A DNA stretch of 64,000 nt from Simmondsia chinensis (GCA_018398585.1 JAGTTD010000001.1:32067438-32131437), one strand, 5' to 3'. Shown: positions 12,776 to 25,015, numbered from the stretch's first letter. Made by a program: numbers and translations. Notes: a model not told the origin generated them from the sequence alone.

Positions 12776-13307
12776 GGGTTATTTATATTTTAGTGCCCCT
12801 GATGTTTTTAGAAATAATAAAAATAACCCTGACTTTTTTGAATTATTAAAAAGGTCCCTAAGTTTTTGTCGTATCAATAAAAAGGTCCTTCTCAAGCGTG
12901 ATAATGTCATTTTCTATTGACAAAGCTGACATGGCAATTGCTTAATGCTGAATAAAATAACCTATAGTACGCTTCAACACCCTTATTATTACTTTATAAG
13001 CACAAAATCTGAGATGTTGTGTTATGTAGAAGCTATCTATTTTGGCTTAATTTGTTTCACGATATGGTTATAAAAAGATATTTTGTCATTTTACTGTATT
13101 ATTAATAAAAATATAGCCATCACATCAGCTCTGTCAACTAAAAATGACATCATCACGTCAGAGAGAAGCCTTTTTATTAATGCGACAAAAATTTTGGGAC
13201 CTTTTAATTAATACGACAAAGGCTTAGGGGCTTTTTTAATAATTTAAAAAGGTTATAGTCTTTTTTATTATTTCCAAAAATGTTGGGGTACTAAAATATA
13301 ATAACCC
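12776..13307. mobile_element. MULE-like MITE with about 170-bp terminal inverted repeats
   Basis: The left end GGGTTATTTATATTTTAGTG and the inverted right end GGGTTATTATATTTTAGTAC match, and similarity continues inward for about 170 bases (repeated AATTATTAAAAAGG and TTTGTCGTAT units). The 9-base flanks TAGTTTCAA (12767-12775) and TGGTTCCAA (13308-13316) agree at 7 of 9 positions, fitting the 9-bp duplication of Mutator-like elements. It has no coding capacity. Confidence 0.75.
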
Positions 13308-13551
13308 TGGTTCCAACGTAGATATATTAAACAAATTCCCACATACGAATTGGAAGATCCTTTTGTTTTGTCAGAAAATCTTTTGTGTTTTAATTATATT
13401 ATTTCTTCACATAACTTCAAAGCAAACTATAAATGTGGAAACTATTTAACTCCATTTAAGAAAAATTGACTTGTTTTTATTTTTATTTTTTTCTTTGTGA
13501 ACTAACCTCTCTTTTGTCAATGGGGTAATCAGGATAAAAAGAGTAAGGGCA

Positions 13552-14196
13552 ACCGGGAAAACTATTATGGCCAAACCCAAGGATTCTTGGACTTGGAAAA
13601 ATATTATGGCCTGTTGTTATCTAATCCGAAAGGGAATTTGATGGCTAGTTGGTGATGGAAGTAGTATCTTCTTTTGATATGATGCTTGGTGCACTCTTGA
13701 TCCGTTGGCTGAGTTGATAGTTGATGATCATTGCCATAACGATCTTGACTTAAAGGTTTCGAAGTTTATTGAGGGTGGGAAATGGAATGACAAGGATTTT
13801 AATATGCTCATTCCTAATAGGTTTCACCCTTTGGTTTTGGGTATCCCGATTCATCATAGACATAGATCTGATAGCTTTCATTGGGGTTTTACAGCAAATA
13901 GAGAATCTTTAGTTAAATCTACTAGTTGGCAAGCTCAAGGTGTTACTTGGGAAGAAAGAAACAATTGGGCATTCATATGGATTTGGAAGCTTAATGTAGC
14001 TTCCAAAATCAAGATTCTTTTGTGGCAGATATATCATAACTTTCTGCCAACCCGAGCTATTCTAGCATTTCAAGGGCTGAGGTTACCCAACAGTTGTCCT
14101 CGCTACATTATAGGTGCGGAGACCATTAACCATATGTTTCTCCAGTCAATTTTGCCAAGCACTGTGGGAGTTTTTTTTAGGGCATGCAAGAACTAG
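13552..14196 (+). pseudogene. LINE ORF2 zinc-binding (zf-RVT) region
   Basis: The translation shows the plant zf-RVT signature: VGDGSSIFF near 13650, then the clear frame 13705-14196 with SFHWGFTANRESLVKSTSW, WIWKLNVASKIKILLWQIYH and LPTRAILAFQGL. The cysteine pair before GAETINHMF is degraded (one expected Cys is Tyr). At least two stops precede 13705. In an intact LINE this region lies between RT and RNase H of ORF2. Confidence 0.82.
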
Positions 14197-14475
14197 GATT
14201 AGAACTCTGGAGGAAGGAATTCTTAGGTGGCTCCAAGAACTCAGGCGATTTAATGGCCGATATAATCTTAAAAAAATGGAGGAAGTTGCCACAACTCTTC
14301 GGGGATTATGAAAGACTAGAAATGATTTTGTTTTTAAAGGAAAACCTTCTAATTCTGGTCATGTAATCACTCAGATTGACAAAAACTTTGTTGAATGAAT
14401 TCTGAGGAATGATGGTTAGCTCAATGCTAACAATCAAACAAGGGGTAGGAGGAAAATGAGAGGTAGAAATGGGAT

Positions 14476-14954
14476 GAAGTGGACACCTCTAGAGAGGAAC
14501 CTCCAGAGAGGAATTGGATGAAAGTTAATTTTGATTGTTCAAAAAGAAATGACGCGTCTTCTTATGGCTTTGTTGTTCGGGGTTGGTGTGGTAGAACCCT
14601 TGATTTGAACTATGGCAGCACTATAATGCTCCTATTATTTTGACAAAGGCTTGGGCTGCTAGATAAGGAATTGGAAGATGTCTGAATCTTGGTTTTTACC
14701 GTTTGCATATTGAAGGAGATAATCTTGTGGTTGTTCGAATAATAAGATGTGAATGTCCTTGTCCTTGGCAAATTACAACTATTATTGAGAAAATTTGGGA
14801 TATGATACTGCAGCTTGTGGAGTATCGTGTTTCTCATGTACTCCATGAAGGTAATAAAGCTGCAGACAGGATGGCAGTGTTAGATTCTTCTCCCAAGACC
14901 AACATAATAGTGTTTACATGCAATTTTATTGGGCTTTGTATCATGATTTGCTAG
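14476..14954 (+). pseudogene. LINE ORF2 RNase H-like domain (copy 2)
   Basis: The region contains the motifs NFDCSKRNDA, MHIEGDNLVVVRII and EYRVSHVLHEGNKAADRM, a plant LINE RNase H-like domain. Frame changes occur between about 14600 and 14703. It is colinear with 9732-10183. Confidence 0.78.
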
Positions 14955-15333
14955 GTCTTACTAACTTTGTTTAGTAGTTCTAGCGTTTTACTTGCCTTAC
15001 TAAAAAGGAAAAAAAAACAAATTTTCACGAAAAATTAATTCAAAGGGAAAAACATTTCACAAGCCTTTATATATATTATATATCTATCTAATACATTATT
15101 ACCAAGTCCTCCTTTCTCCCAAAACCTTCCCCTCCTCAATCTTTGCACTTTTAGAGAGCAACATTTGAGTTGTCCATTTTCAAGAATATTAAATACAAGA
15201 CAATGAATTTTTAGAAACATGGTATTAAAGAAATTTTAAAAATACAAAATATATCTATATATCTTATAGTTTTTTAATGATAATGCAATACTCAATATCA
15301 AAAACACAAAAGATACATTAACCGTACATCGTA

Positions 15334-15358
15334 ATATATATATATATATATATATATA
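15334..15358. repeat. AT microsatellite
   Basis: An uninterrupted (TA)n run, followed at 15358-15375 by a small palindrome AGGAGTTAAACTCCT. Confidence 0.9.
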
Positions 15359-16172
15359 GGAGTTAAACTCCTCCAAAACCCTCCCTACCCCCAATCCTAA
15401 ATTCTTATTATTTTCCTTTTTCTTATATACCCCACTCCTAAATAATTTAATACTATTATCTATACCTGCTCATATTAGTTATTTAATAATATCTTTAAAA
15501 ATCATTTATTTTTTTATAACATCGATGAATAATTTGGATTTGAATTTAAGTACGTATTCTTCAATTTGAAAGTTAACTATGTAAAAAATGAAGCCGGTAT
15601 GGTGGGTATGAGGTGGGGCGGGCCAATTATGGAGCGGGTAGTGGGTATGGGTTAAGTGTACCCGCTCCGTACCCATCACGGGAATGGGCCGAGTACGGGT
15701 ATACAAAAAAGAAAAATTATTTAAAACTTTAAATGTTTGCCCCAAACTAAAAGTCACAGGTTTCAAAAACGAAAACCCCAAACTACATTTATTTGCAGAT
15801 TAAACAACAACAATTAATCTAAAAGTAACCTAACTATATCTCAATATATCAAAGGGATGGCAATGGGGCAAGCCGGGTACGGGGGGTGCCTCCTCCATAC
15901 CCATACCCGCTCATTTTTTTTAATTTAAACACGTATTTTTTAATTTAAAGGTTAACTATGTACAAAATGAAGCAGGTATGGTGGGTATGAGGTGGGGCAG
16001 GCAAGGTATGGAGCGGAAACAAAACTATACCCATACCCACCCCATGCCCGTGAGGGGAACGGAGCAGGTACACCTAGCCCATACCCACTATCCGCCCCAC
16101 TTATACCCATACCCACCCCGTTTGGGGCCGCTACCCGTGAGTAGCAGGTTTTACCCACCCCATTACCATCCC

Positions 16173-16290
16173 AACTATATCTCTTAATCAAAAAAATAAC
16201 CAAACTCTAACTTTTCTATTAAAAAATAACCAAACTCTATTTTCTAACAAAAAAATAACCAAACTTTAACTTTTCAACCAAAAAATAACC
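16173..16290 (+). repeat. Minisatellite, about 30 bp x 4
   Basis: The unit AAAAAATAACCAAACTCTAA plus about ten bases repeats roughly four times, and again in the diverged copy at about 16755-16870. Confidence 0.75.
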
Positions 16291-16409
16291 ACAGCGTCAT
16301 ACCATGCGCCACACTCAACCACCAATTCAGTATCTTTTTAAATCAACCCTTCAAATTCTAATCATTAAAAATAGAGTTCAAGAAAAGAAGTGCATTAAAA
16401 AATATCTTT

Positions 16410-16412
<3 letters not shown>

Positions 16413-16468
<56 letters not shown>
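16413..16468. repeat. AT microsatellite
   Basis: A long (TA)n run between tandem copies. A similar run lies at 17028-17069 in the equivalent position of the next copy. Confidence 0.9.
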
Positions 16469-16471
<3 letters not shown>

Positions 16472-17022
16472 TTTAGGTATGTACCCATACCCGGCTCATT
16501 ACCTGTGGGTATTCATTACCCACCCCGTACCCTCTCTAATGTGCGTACAAAATAATTTTAAAAATCAATTATTTTTCTTTATAACATTGATAAATTATTG
16601 GGATTTTGGAATTTAAACACATATTTTTTAGTTTGAATGTTAACTATGTACAAAATGAAATGGGGTATGGTGGATATGAGGTGGGGCGGGTAAAAAAACT
16701 ATACCCGTACCCACTTGAGAGTAGCAGGTTTTACTCGTCCCATTGCCATCCCAACTATATCTCTTAATTAAACAATAACCCGGCTCTAACTTTGCTATTA
16801 AAAAATAACCCAACTCTGTTTTCTAACTATAAAATAACACAACTTTAACTTTTCTACAAAAAATTAACCACAATGTTATACCATGTGCCACACTCAACCA
16901 CCAATTTAGTATCTTTTAAAATCAACCCCTCAATTTCTAATCATTAAATAGAGTTGAAGAAAAGAATGACATAAAAAAATCTCTTTCCTTATTAATATTA
17001 CATTTAAATATCCATCATTTTA

Positions 17023-17069
<47 letters not shown>

Positions 17070-17071
<2 letters not shown>

Positions 17072-18370
17072 TTTTAGTTCTAATAAATAAACATGCATAA
17101 ATAAATTTACATTAATATGAATAAAAATAAAAATAATAATTTATTATATTACGGAATATCCAGAACAAAGACAAATTGCAATAGCACTAAATAAAATGGG
17201 CCCAAAAGTAGGATATATTATGTAATACAGTTGATGTTTATATGTTATATTTAAATTGCTAATTACACATATAAAAATATAGTAATCTGATATATACTAT
17301 TAATATTATATGGTACATAATGAAGGTACAACAAAGTCGCACGAACGAACAAGCACAACCCATCAAATTATAAGGTAAATAAGTAAGCATATTTTAATAT
17401 TAAAAAAGAAACACGCAACTACCAACAAACTTTAGTTGTAAAGCAGCAAACCAAATATCAAGACGGGACCATAAAGGGAGACAAAATATCAAACTCATTA
17501 ACCAACATTTTTGTTATCTTTTGAATAAAGAGTTTCATAATTTACTACAATATCAATTATGTAAATTGAACATTAATTATACAATTTACAAATAATTTAG
17601 CTGAGCTAATGTAAAAAATTATGACCATAAAATGCAGTATAGAACAAACATCATACGTGCATTGTACGGGAAGAAACCTAATATATTATAAAGAAAATAT
17701 TGTTCCTGATATTTTGGTATAATGAATGTAGGTTATTTTCCAAATTAAACAATTGTCATATGAATTTAAAATTTTTCAAAATATAAAATTAGATGTGTAT
17801 CCGAAATGAACAAGCTTGTATGTATTACTTTATACATGTCGGATTTGCTGCATAGGATTAGTGGTCAGAGATAATTAATACACGCAAGCACAGAACAAGA
17901 TAAAAGAAAAAGGTAGACGGAAAAATACGTATGTGCTTACACTTTTTTTCTAGTAAAGGAATCCTAACACTGTTACTTTGAAGAAAAGAAAAGAAAAAGA
18001 AAAAGGAAAAAGAAAAAACCCCACACACCACCTCACCAACAACCTCATAGAAACAGACACCAAACCTAGTCTCTTGTCTCATATGAAAAAGACACCCTCT
18101 ATTTAACCTCAGCAACGTCGAATTTCGGATCCCCACGGCCCCCACATAAGCCAAAAGTTTTAAGAAACTAAAAAAAAATCTCTCTTCCCACTTGCTCCTG
18201 TTTTCTCACGTACGTATGCTTAAATTATATGGAACTTATTGCTTACTTATTCTAAACCTTCAATATTTATTATTTGGTATTTTTACAAAATAATATATGT
18301 ATATAAAAATATTTTACAGAATTAAAATATTTATCATAAATATATTCTAACCCAAAATTAATAATAATTT
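17070..18370. other. No gene seen; AT-rich intergenic DNA
   Basis: No open frame has recognisable protein similarity. ACGT cores (possible bZIP sites) occur near 17930 and 18210, but such short motifs are weak evidence alone. Confidence 0.5.
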
Positions 18371-18489
18371 TTGGTGCACCAATGCCAATAATAATTGAGC
18401 AAAATTTGCATCATATATAATGATATTCGCAGATGTCATTATATATGATAACAATTTTGTGCAATTACTTTCTATATTAGTGCACCGAA
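18371..18489. repeat. Foldback hairpin with about 58-base arms
   Basis: Bases 18371-18427 (from TTGGTGCACCAAT) pair with 18431-18489 (ending TTAGTGCACCGAA), with a very short loop and mismatches at roughly one position in five. It could be a small foldback MITE or a precursor-like hairpin. It lies about 690 bases upstream of the DOG1-like start codon. Confidence 0.65.
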
Positions 18490-18735
18490 TACTAGCGGGA
18501 GGGTATCTATATTTGTGGAAAATATATATTATGTTAACACTTTTTGACCAAAAAACACCAATTTTGACATATAAGCCCAATATATCATTGAATCCATTTT
18601 TCAGTAAATATCTAATGAAATTTTTGCGTAACTCAAACGTAGAATAAATGATTGACGAAACTCTAAACTTCATTACACCCATATAATAAAATTTAAATTA
18701 TTTTTTTTTAAAACACTAATTTTAAAACTTATGTT

Positions 18736-18775
<40 letters not shown>

Positions 18776-18941
18776 TATTGGCCGTCATGGTATATAAAGA
18801 TAAAAAAATCGAACGTAACTATAATCAAATAACAAAATTTCATATTCAATTTAATACAAATATATTAACATACACTAAAATATACTAAAATAATATTATA
18901 GAATAAGAAAAATGGTAGATTTGAAATGCATATTTAAATGA
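18490..18941. other. Upstream region of the DOG1-like gene; no gene seen
   Basis: AT-rich, with a (TA)n run at 18739-18769 and TATATAAAG near 18791. Promoter elements for seed-type regulation (RY motif CATGCA, G-box CACGTG) were looked for and not found here. Confidence 0.4.
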
Positions 18942-18950
18942 TATAAAAAC
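18942..18950 (+). promoter_or_regulatory. Candidate TATA box for the DOG1-like gene
   Basis: TATAAAAAC lies 224-232 bases before the chosen ATG (19174). The alternative TATATAAAG near 18791 would give a longer leader. Neither is proven. Confidence 0.3.
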
Positions 18951-19173
18951 CAAATTTCGTCTGGCAAGACTATCGGACAGCAGCATGTGAGCTGATCTAT
19001 ACATTGCACCCAGTCCCCCCCCATCTCATAATAACATCTCTGCAAATTTACCACCCTTTTGCCCTTTTCTTTTTTTTTATTTTTTTATTTTTATGTTTCC
19101 TTTTTTAAATTTACATAAAAATAAAACATATTTGTTACCTCCTTTCAATCTCCCACTTGAACTCCAACCCAAC

Positions 19174-19550
19174 ATGCCAAGTGGAAGACCCACTGGCACC
19201 CGCACCCGCATCACAGCCGCCACTGCCACCGCCGCCTTTGAGTCATTTCTTCAGGGGTGGCTTGACAGGGAGAAGTGCCTGTTAGAGGAAGTGTCTCCAG
19301 CGACGGGGGGTTGCTCCGAGCAGGAGGCGGTGGCGCATATAGCCAGAGTGCTGGCCCACTTTGAAGAGTACTACGAGCAGAAGTCGCATGCGGTGCACAG
19401 GTACGTGTTCGCGTTCTTTGCACCGCCTTGGTGTAACACCATGGAGTGCGCGTACCTGTGGATCACCGGGTTTAGGCCAGGCGTGTTGGTGCGCCTTGCC
19501 TCCACCGCCGTTGGTGACTTGTCTCTGGCTCAGTCCCAGCAGATTGACAG
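19174..19550 (+). CDS. DOGL: DOG1-like protein, exon 1 (residues 1-126)
   Basis: Encodes the N-terminal half of a DOG1-domain protein (DELAY OF GERMINATION 1 family, plant-specific; members act in seed dormancy, reserve accumulation and ABA signalling). Visible family features are FESFLQGWLDREKCLLEEV, ARVLAHFEEYYEQKS and PPWCNTMECAYLWITGFRPG. There is no bZIP region, so it is DOG1-like rather than a TGA factor. I chose ATG 19174 (MPSGRPTG) over the upstream in-frame 19093 ATG, because the extra 27 residues look like translated leader. The exon ends in AG|GTTTGT at 19550/19551, phase 2. If not spliced there, the frame runs only to a stop at 19612-19614, giving a 146-residue product. GC-rich codon use contrasts with the AT-rich flanks, consistent with a real exon. 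Confidence 0.9.
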
Positions 19551-19614
19551 GTTTGTCCCCCTCTGCTTCCCCCCACTTGGAATAATTTATCATTTTAAAT
19601 TCTTAAAAATATAA

Positions 19615-19864
19615 AATTGGGGTTGTTTTGTACGCAAACTTACTTGTCCAGCATGAAATTTTTTTTTTTTTTAACTTTTCTTAGCTGTATTACTTTAATT
19701 CTTTCAAAGTTTATATTGTATTATTTTAATCTAGGGTGAAATTTGCATCAACATAATATACTTGTATAAGACTAAACTTTGTATATGACTAAACTAGCAT
19801 AGTTCAAGTACAATGACTAAATCCATATAGTGAACAAACTAAAAGACTTATGGTCTAAATGAAC

Positions 19865-19908
<44 letters not shown>

Positions 19909-20875
19909 GTATGTATAATTTATTTATTGATTTATAATGAACAATATTGCATTCTTTATTTTTATAGGGTAGTGAACTTTTGTTATATTTATGAAAAGTA
20001 TTATGATATATGTCTAATTTAAGTACTTTCTTATATATTCTAATATAATAATAAATAATGTTATAATATTTGCTTTAATAGATTAATGAATATTTATTAT
20101 ATTTATTTATATATGCCTAATTTCAGTACTTAATTTGTTCAAAACATTTCAGTACTTAATTGGTATATCAAATATAATAAATAAATTATTTATTTATAAC
20201 ATAGAATAATGAATTAATTTATGAATATAGTATTAAAGTGTTTATTTTTATAGGTTAATTTAATGAACTTCTGCTATATTTATTGGATATAGTTAGATAC
20301 ACCTATACATAGCATTACGTATCATATTTTTCTGAGTGAATTAATGATGAATTTCAATTAAATGGTAATACTTGTTTGTGATGCTACTATACATATTATA
20401 TACAAAGAATTTTTATTTTATAAAAATAATTATTTCTTAATTATTATGATTAAATTATATTAGTCTTTACCATATTTATTGTGTACTTATTGTACTTTAT
20501 TTATATATGTAATTATTTTAATTTATAATATGTAGACTTCAATATCTTTGTTACTGTAAATGCTAGTAGATATTTTTGATGTTATTGGGTATTGAATTTA
20601 TAAGTAAATATGGAAATATATATATATATATATAAGGAGAGGGGGGGGGGGGGGGGTTGAGTATGCCCCAGTTAAGGGTGGGAAAATCTGTCGTGTTTGA
20701 TATGGGGAGTGTCTTAAAAATGGTCAATTTAAAATTTAACTTATTTATTAAATGAGTAAAGAGTTCCTGACTGTTACTCAATTAAAATAATAAACCGGTA
20801 ATCAATGCGTTTCTCAATTATCAAGTTGTAAATATGTCAATCAGACATTTTACGGCTGATGAATAAATATAAAAC
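19615..20875. other. Intron 5' part; no gene seen, AT-rich
   Basis: Low-complexity AT-rich DNA with a (TA)n run at 19868-19902, another at 20617-20634, and a run of 16 G at 20641-20656. No coding or TE signature was recognised. Confidence 0.5.
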
Positions 20876-21196
20876 TATTATAAAATTAGGGATAAATTAT
20901 ACTCAATAGAAAGCGAATAAAAAAATAAATCCGGATATATTTGAAAAAAATAGCAAGTATTTTATATGAGAACTAGAGAACCGAAAAATAATTCACTCAA
21001 TATTATATTATATTTTCTCAATTCTCACAATGCTTCTTTCTCTTTTGACTTGCTTTTGTTTCTTTTTTATTTTTGATGTGTGTTGTTTGCATTGCACCTC
21101 GCTATTTATATACAAAATTCAAGCGATGATGAGGTGGAGCAACTTATAGTTGAAGAAAAATGGATAAATATTATATATACAAATATATATATCATA

Positions 21197-21257
<61 letters not shown>

Positions 21258-21348
21258 CCTTTTACATAATTTCTAATTTTCTAGGATATTTAATAATATC
21301 CAAACTCGACTATAAAATTGTACCGAAAAATATCCAATATCTACAACA
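20876..21348 (-). mobile_element. 3' LTR of copia element B
   Basis: On the minus strand it starts TGTTGTAGATATTGG at 21348 and ends near TTTTATAATA at 20876, where the 5' LTR has TTTTACAACA. It contains a long (AT)n run at 21198-21255. Confidence 0.85.
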
Positions 21349-21499
21349 TTCCCCATTTGGATATTTTCCGATATAACGGGACATAACACTCTTGAAAGTG
21401 TATAATGTCCAAGTTAAATACGCATGCCTCGTTAAAAACCTTGCTGGGGAAAAAACTCAGTGGGAAAAACCATAGCGAAGGGAAAAAGAGTACAGCTCG

Positions 21500-24400
21500 T
21501 ATTTAACTCCCCCTCATGTGAACATATTAGTAAGGGGCGTTTCTGAGTTGACGCACACCAATTTTGTGAACTTACTTCTCAAAAGTTGTTGTTGGCAATG
21601 CTTTTGTGAACAAATATGCTAGGTTCTCACTTGAGCGAACTTGATGAACATCTATTTCACCCATCTTCTTAAGCTCGTGTGTAAAGAAGAACTTTGGTGA
21701 GATATGTTTAGTTCTGTCGCCTTTAATGTATCCACCTTTGATCTGAGCAATACATGCAGCATTATCTTCATATAGTATCGTTGGTTCCCCCTGATTGTTG
21801 GAAGACTGTATTCCTCTTGAACATGTTGAATAAGGGATCTCAGTCATAAGCATTCCCTACTTGCTTCATGAAGTGCAAGTATCTCAGCATGATTTGAAGA
21901 AGTTGTTGCTGTTGTTTGTGTGGTAGATCTCCAAGATATAGCAGCGTCACCATAGGTAAATAAATATCATGTCTGTGAATGGCCTTTATGTGGATCAGAC
22001 AAATATCCAGCATCTGCATATCCAACCAATCTCGGATTTGATTGTCTCTAATAGAATAATCCCATATCAGCTGTACGATGGAGATACCGAAAGATATGTT
22101 TAATTCCGTTCCAATGTCTTCGGGTAGGCGTTGAGCTATGTCTTGCTAATAAGTTAACCGAAAAGACTATATCTGGCCTTGTACAATTAGCATGATACAT
22201 CAGTGCACCTATTGCACTTAGTATGGCACTTCAGGGCCTAGAATTTCTTCGTTATCCTCTCGATGTCGAAAGGGGTCCTTATTCACATCAAGTGATCGGA
22301 CGACCATCAGGGTGCTCAACGGATGTGCCTTATCCATGTAAAAACGTTTAAGTACTTTTTCTGTATAAGTAGATTGATGGACTCAAATTCCACCAGATTA
22401 GTGCTCTATTTGCAGGCCAAGACAATATTTTGTCTTTCCGAGATCTTTCATTTCAAACTCTTTATTTAAATATGCAACAGCTTGTTTAATCGCTTCAGGC
22501 GTTCTCATGATGTTTAAATCATCAACATATATCGCAATGATAGCAAATCAAAAATTTGATTTCTTAACAAAAACACATGGACTAACGGGATTGTTGACAT
22601 ACCCTTCTTCCAAAAGGTACGTACTAAGACGATTGTACCACATTCGCCCTAATTGTTTCAATCCATATAATGATCTTTGTAATTTGATTCAACACAGCTC
22701 TCGAGGTTTTGAATTATATGTTTCTGGCATTTGTGGCCGTTCAGGGACTTTCACATAGATATCATTATCAAGTGATCCATACAGATAAGCCGTTACCACA
22801 TCCATAAGACGCATTTGGAGTCTTTCAGAGACTGTCAAGCTTATTAAAAATCTGAATGTAATTGCGTCCATTACAGGTGAATATGTCTCCTCATAATCAA
22901 TTCCTGGCCTTTGAGAGAATCCTTAAGCTATAAGTCACGCTTTATATCTTATGATTTTGTTCTTTTCATTTCTTTTTCGCACAAATACCCACTTGTCGCC
23001 TACAGGTTTCGTATTTTTAGGCGTTTGGACTACAGGTCCAAAAGCTGTACGTTTCGCAAGTGAGTTTAACTCCGCCTGTATTGCTTCTTTCCATTTTGGC
23101 TGGTCATTTCTTCTTTCACATTCTTGAACAGATTTAGGTTCAAGATCTTCACCTTCTGCGGTCAAATCAGTAGCCACATTATATGCGAACTCTTCATCAA
23201 TACTCATTTTATTTCGATTCCATCGTATGCTCGTAATGGCATAGTTTATCGAGATTTCTTCATTCTCGACATTTTTATCATTTTCACAATTTTCAGGTAC
23301 TTGATACCCTCGAGGATCCATTTCGCTCTCTGTTTCTTTTTCTTAGATTTGCATTTGTACCACTTCAGGGGTTTTCTTTTCAGGAGTTTTAATAGAGGAG
23401 CCAACTTATTTATGTTGCTCTCTTTTCTTTCTTGGACTCTTATCCTTAGAACCAACAGGTTTACCACTCTTCTGGCGTGTAGTAGACGTATTTGCCAATG
23501 TCATAGAAGACTGTTCGTTTGGAATATCAATTCGAACAGGAGCATTCATAGCTGGGACATGTGATGTGGTCACTCTTTTTGTATCAACGAATGCATCTGG
23601 TAATTCATTTGCAATATTCTGCAAATGGATAATCTTCTGGAGTTCCATTTCACATTGATTCGTACGTGGGTCAAAATGTGACAATTTCACGCTTTTCTTG
23701 CTTTAGCTTTTCTCCCTCTAATTCTGGGAACATTGTTTCGTTAAATTTACAATTTGCAAACCGTGCAATAAAAATATCTTAGTCAATGGTTCAAGATATT
23801 TTATAATTGACGGGGATTCAAACCCAACATAAATTCCCAGTCTCTTTTGTGGACCCATCTTTGTGCGCCGGGTTGGAGCAATTGGAACATACACCGCGCA
23901 CCAAAAATTCGTAGATGGGATATATCTGGTTCTTGACCAGACACAAGTTGCAATGGGGAGTATTTATGATAAGTAGCTGGCCTAGCACGAATAAGTGCTG
24001 CAGCATGTAGTATAGCGTGTCCCCATACAGAACTCGGCAGCTTTGTTTTCATGAGCAATGGTCTAGCAATTAGCTGCAAATGTTTAATTAGAGATTCTAC
24101 AAGGCCATTTTGTGTATGCTGGTGAGCCACAGAATGCTCAACTGTAATCCCATTTGACATACAATAGTCATTAAAAGCTTGGGACGTAAATTCTCCTGCA
24201 TTATCAAGCCGGATCCTTTTGATCGTGTAATCCGAAAATTGAGCCCGTAATCGGATTATTTGTGCAAGGAGTCTCGCAAAATGCCACATTGCGAGGAGAT
24301 AATAGGCAAACATGTGAGCAACGGGTTGAGGCGTCTGTTAACACCATAAAATATCGAAATGGTCCACATGATGGAACAATAGGCCCACATGTCTCCCTTT

Positions 24401-25015
24401 ATTCTTTCCAAAAATGTAGGAGATTCAATCCCAATTTTAGTTGGGGATGGCCTAGTATTCATTTTGCCTTGAGCACAAGCGGCACATGAAATCTCATCAG
24501 GTGAAAGAATCTTATGGTTCTTTAATGAGTGCCCATGAGAACTTTCAATGATTTTTCTTATCATCGTTGCACCTGGATGGCCTAGACAATCATGCCACAG
24601 GGTGAACATTTTGTGATCAGTTAACTTCCAGTTAACCATTGTATTTGATTCAATCGGGTTTATATGAGTATAATATAACCCAGAAGAAAGTGCTGACAAT
24701 TTTTCCACTATTTTCTTTCTTCTTGAGGTAAGCGATGTAATTTAAAGATATTCTTTATCATCCTCATTTATTGTCTCAATGTGATAGCCCTTGCGACGAA
24801 TATCTCGAAAACTGATCAAGTTTCTTTGTGATCTGCTGGAAAACAAAGCATCGCTTATGTTTATTTTGTCCCTTCAGGAAACGTAACATGCGCTCTTCCG
24901 GAGCCTTCAACCAAATTTGAAACACCCGATATTGTTTTAACATTTGGTTCAGCTAATCATAGCTGAGAAAAATATATTTTGCTTTTGAGGATAGTGTGTG
25001 TCGTTGCACTGTCTG
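21500..25015 (-). pseudogene. pol: copia pol remnant (element B)
   Basis: From the pol start: protease LADSATTHTI (about 24995), integrase with LWHDCLGHPG, CAACAQGK, the LDNAGEFTSQAF segment and QNGLVES (about 23800-24700), RT with KWVFVRKRNE near 22985 and YVDD at 22518-22529, then RNase H with YEDNAACI, DRTKHISPKF and LFTKALP (21572-21853). The catalytic Glu of integrase (NGLVES) is present. Frames change near 24260, 23700, 22900 and elsewhere, so no full polyprotein can be made. Confidence 0.87.

Larger units (their letters stand above)
13545..15020 (+). mobile_element. LINE (L1-type) 3' portion, copy 2
   Basis: A zf-RVT domain is followed by an RNase H-like domain and an A-rich tail (15002-15020). 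This is the 3' end of an L1-type non-LTR retrotransposon, truncated at its 5' side as is usual for LINE insertions. Its RNase H end is duplicated at 9732-10183. Confidence 0.82.
15410..17000. repeat. Three diverged tandem copies of a GC-rich 'TACCCATACCC' element
   Basis: A unit containing GTTAACTATGTACAAAATG, then GGTATGGTGGGTATGAGGTG, then GTAGCAGGTTTTACCC and CCCATTGCCATCCC occurs near 15450-15700, 15890-16172 and 16500-16754. The second and third are followed by the same AACTATATCTCTTAAT-type tail (16172 and 16754). The third copy lacks about 110 internal bases. Bases 15855-15870 (GGGATGGCAATGGGGC) are inverted at 16155-16172, so the second copy resembles a terminal-inverted-repeat element. 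The small open frames here are low-complexity. Confidence 0.7.

Noticed and set aside
15978..16187. Small ORFs rich in Tyr/Pro/Thr/His in the tandem block
   Set aside because: Translation of TACCCATACCC repeats; no sign of coding.
16173..16290. CRISPR-like array
   Set aside because: About 30-bp AT-rich units with no unique spacers in a plant genome; a minisatellite.
19211..19593. Minus-strand and alternative-frame open frames over exon 1
   Set aside because: GC-rich exon shadows without conserved motifs.
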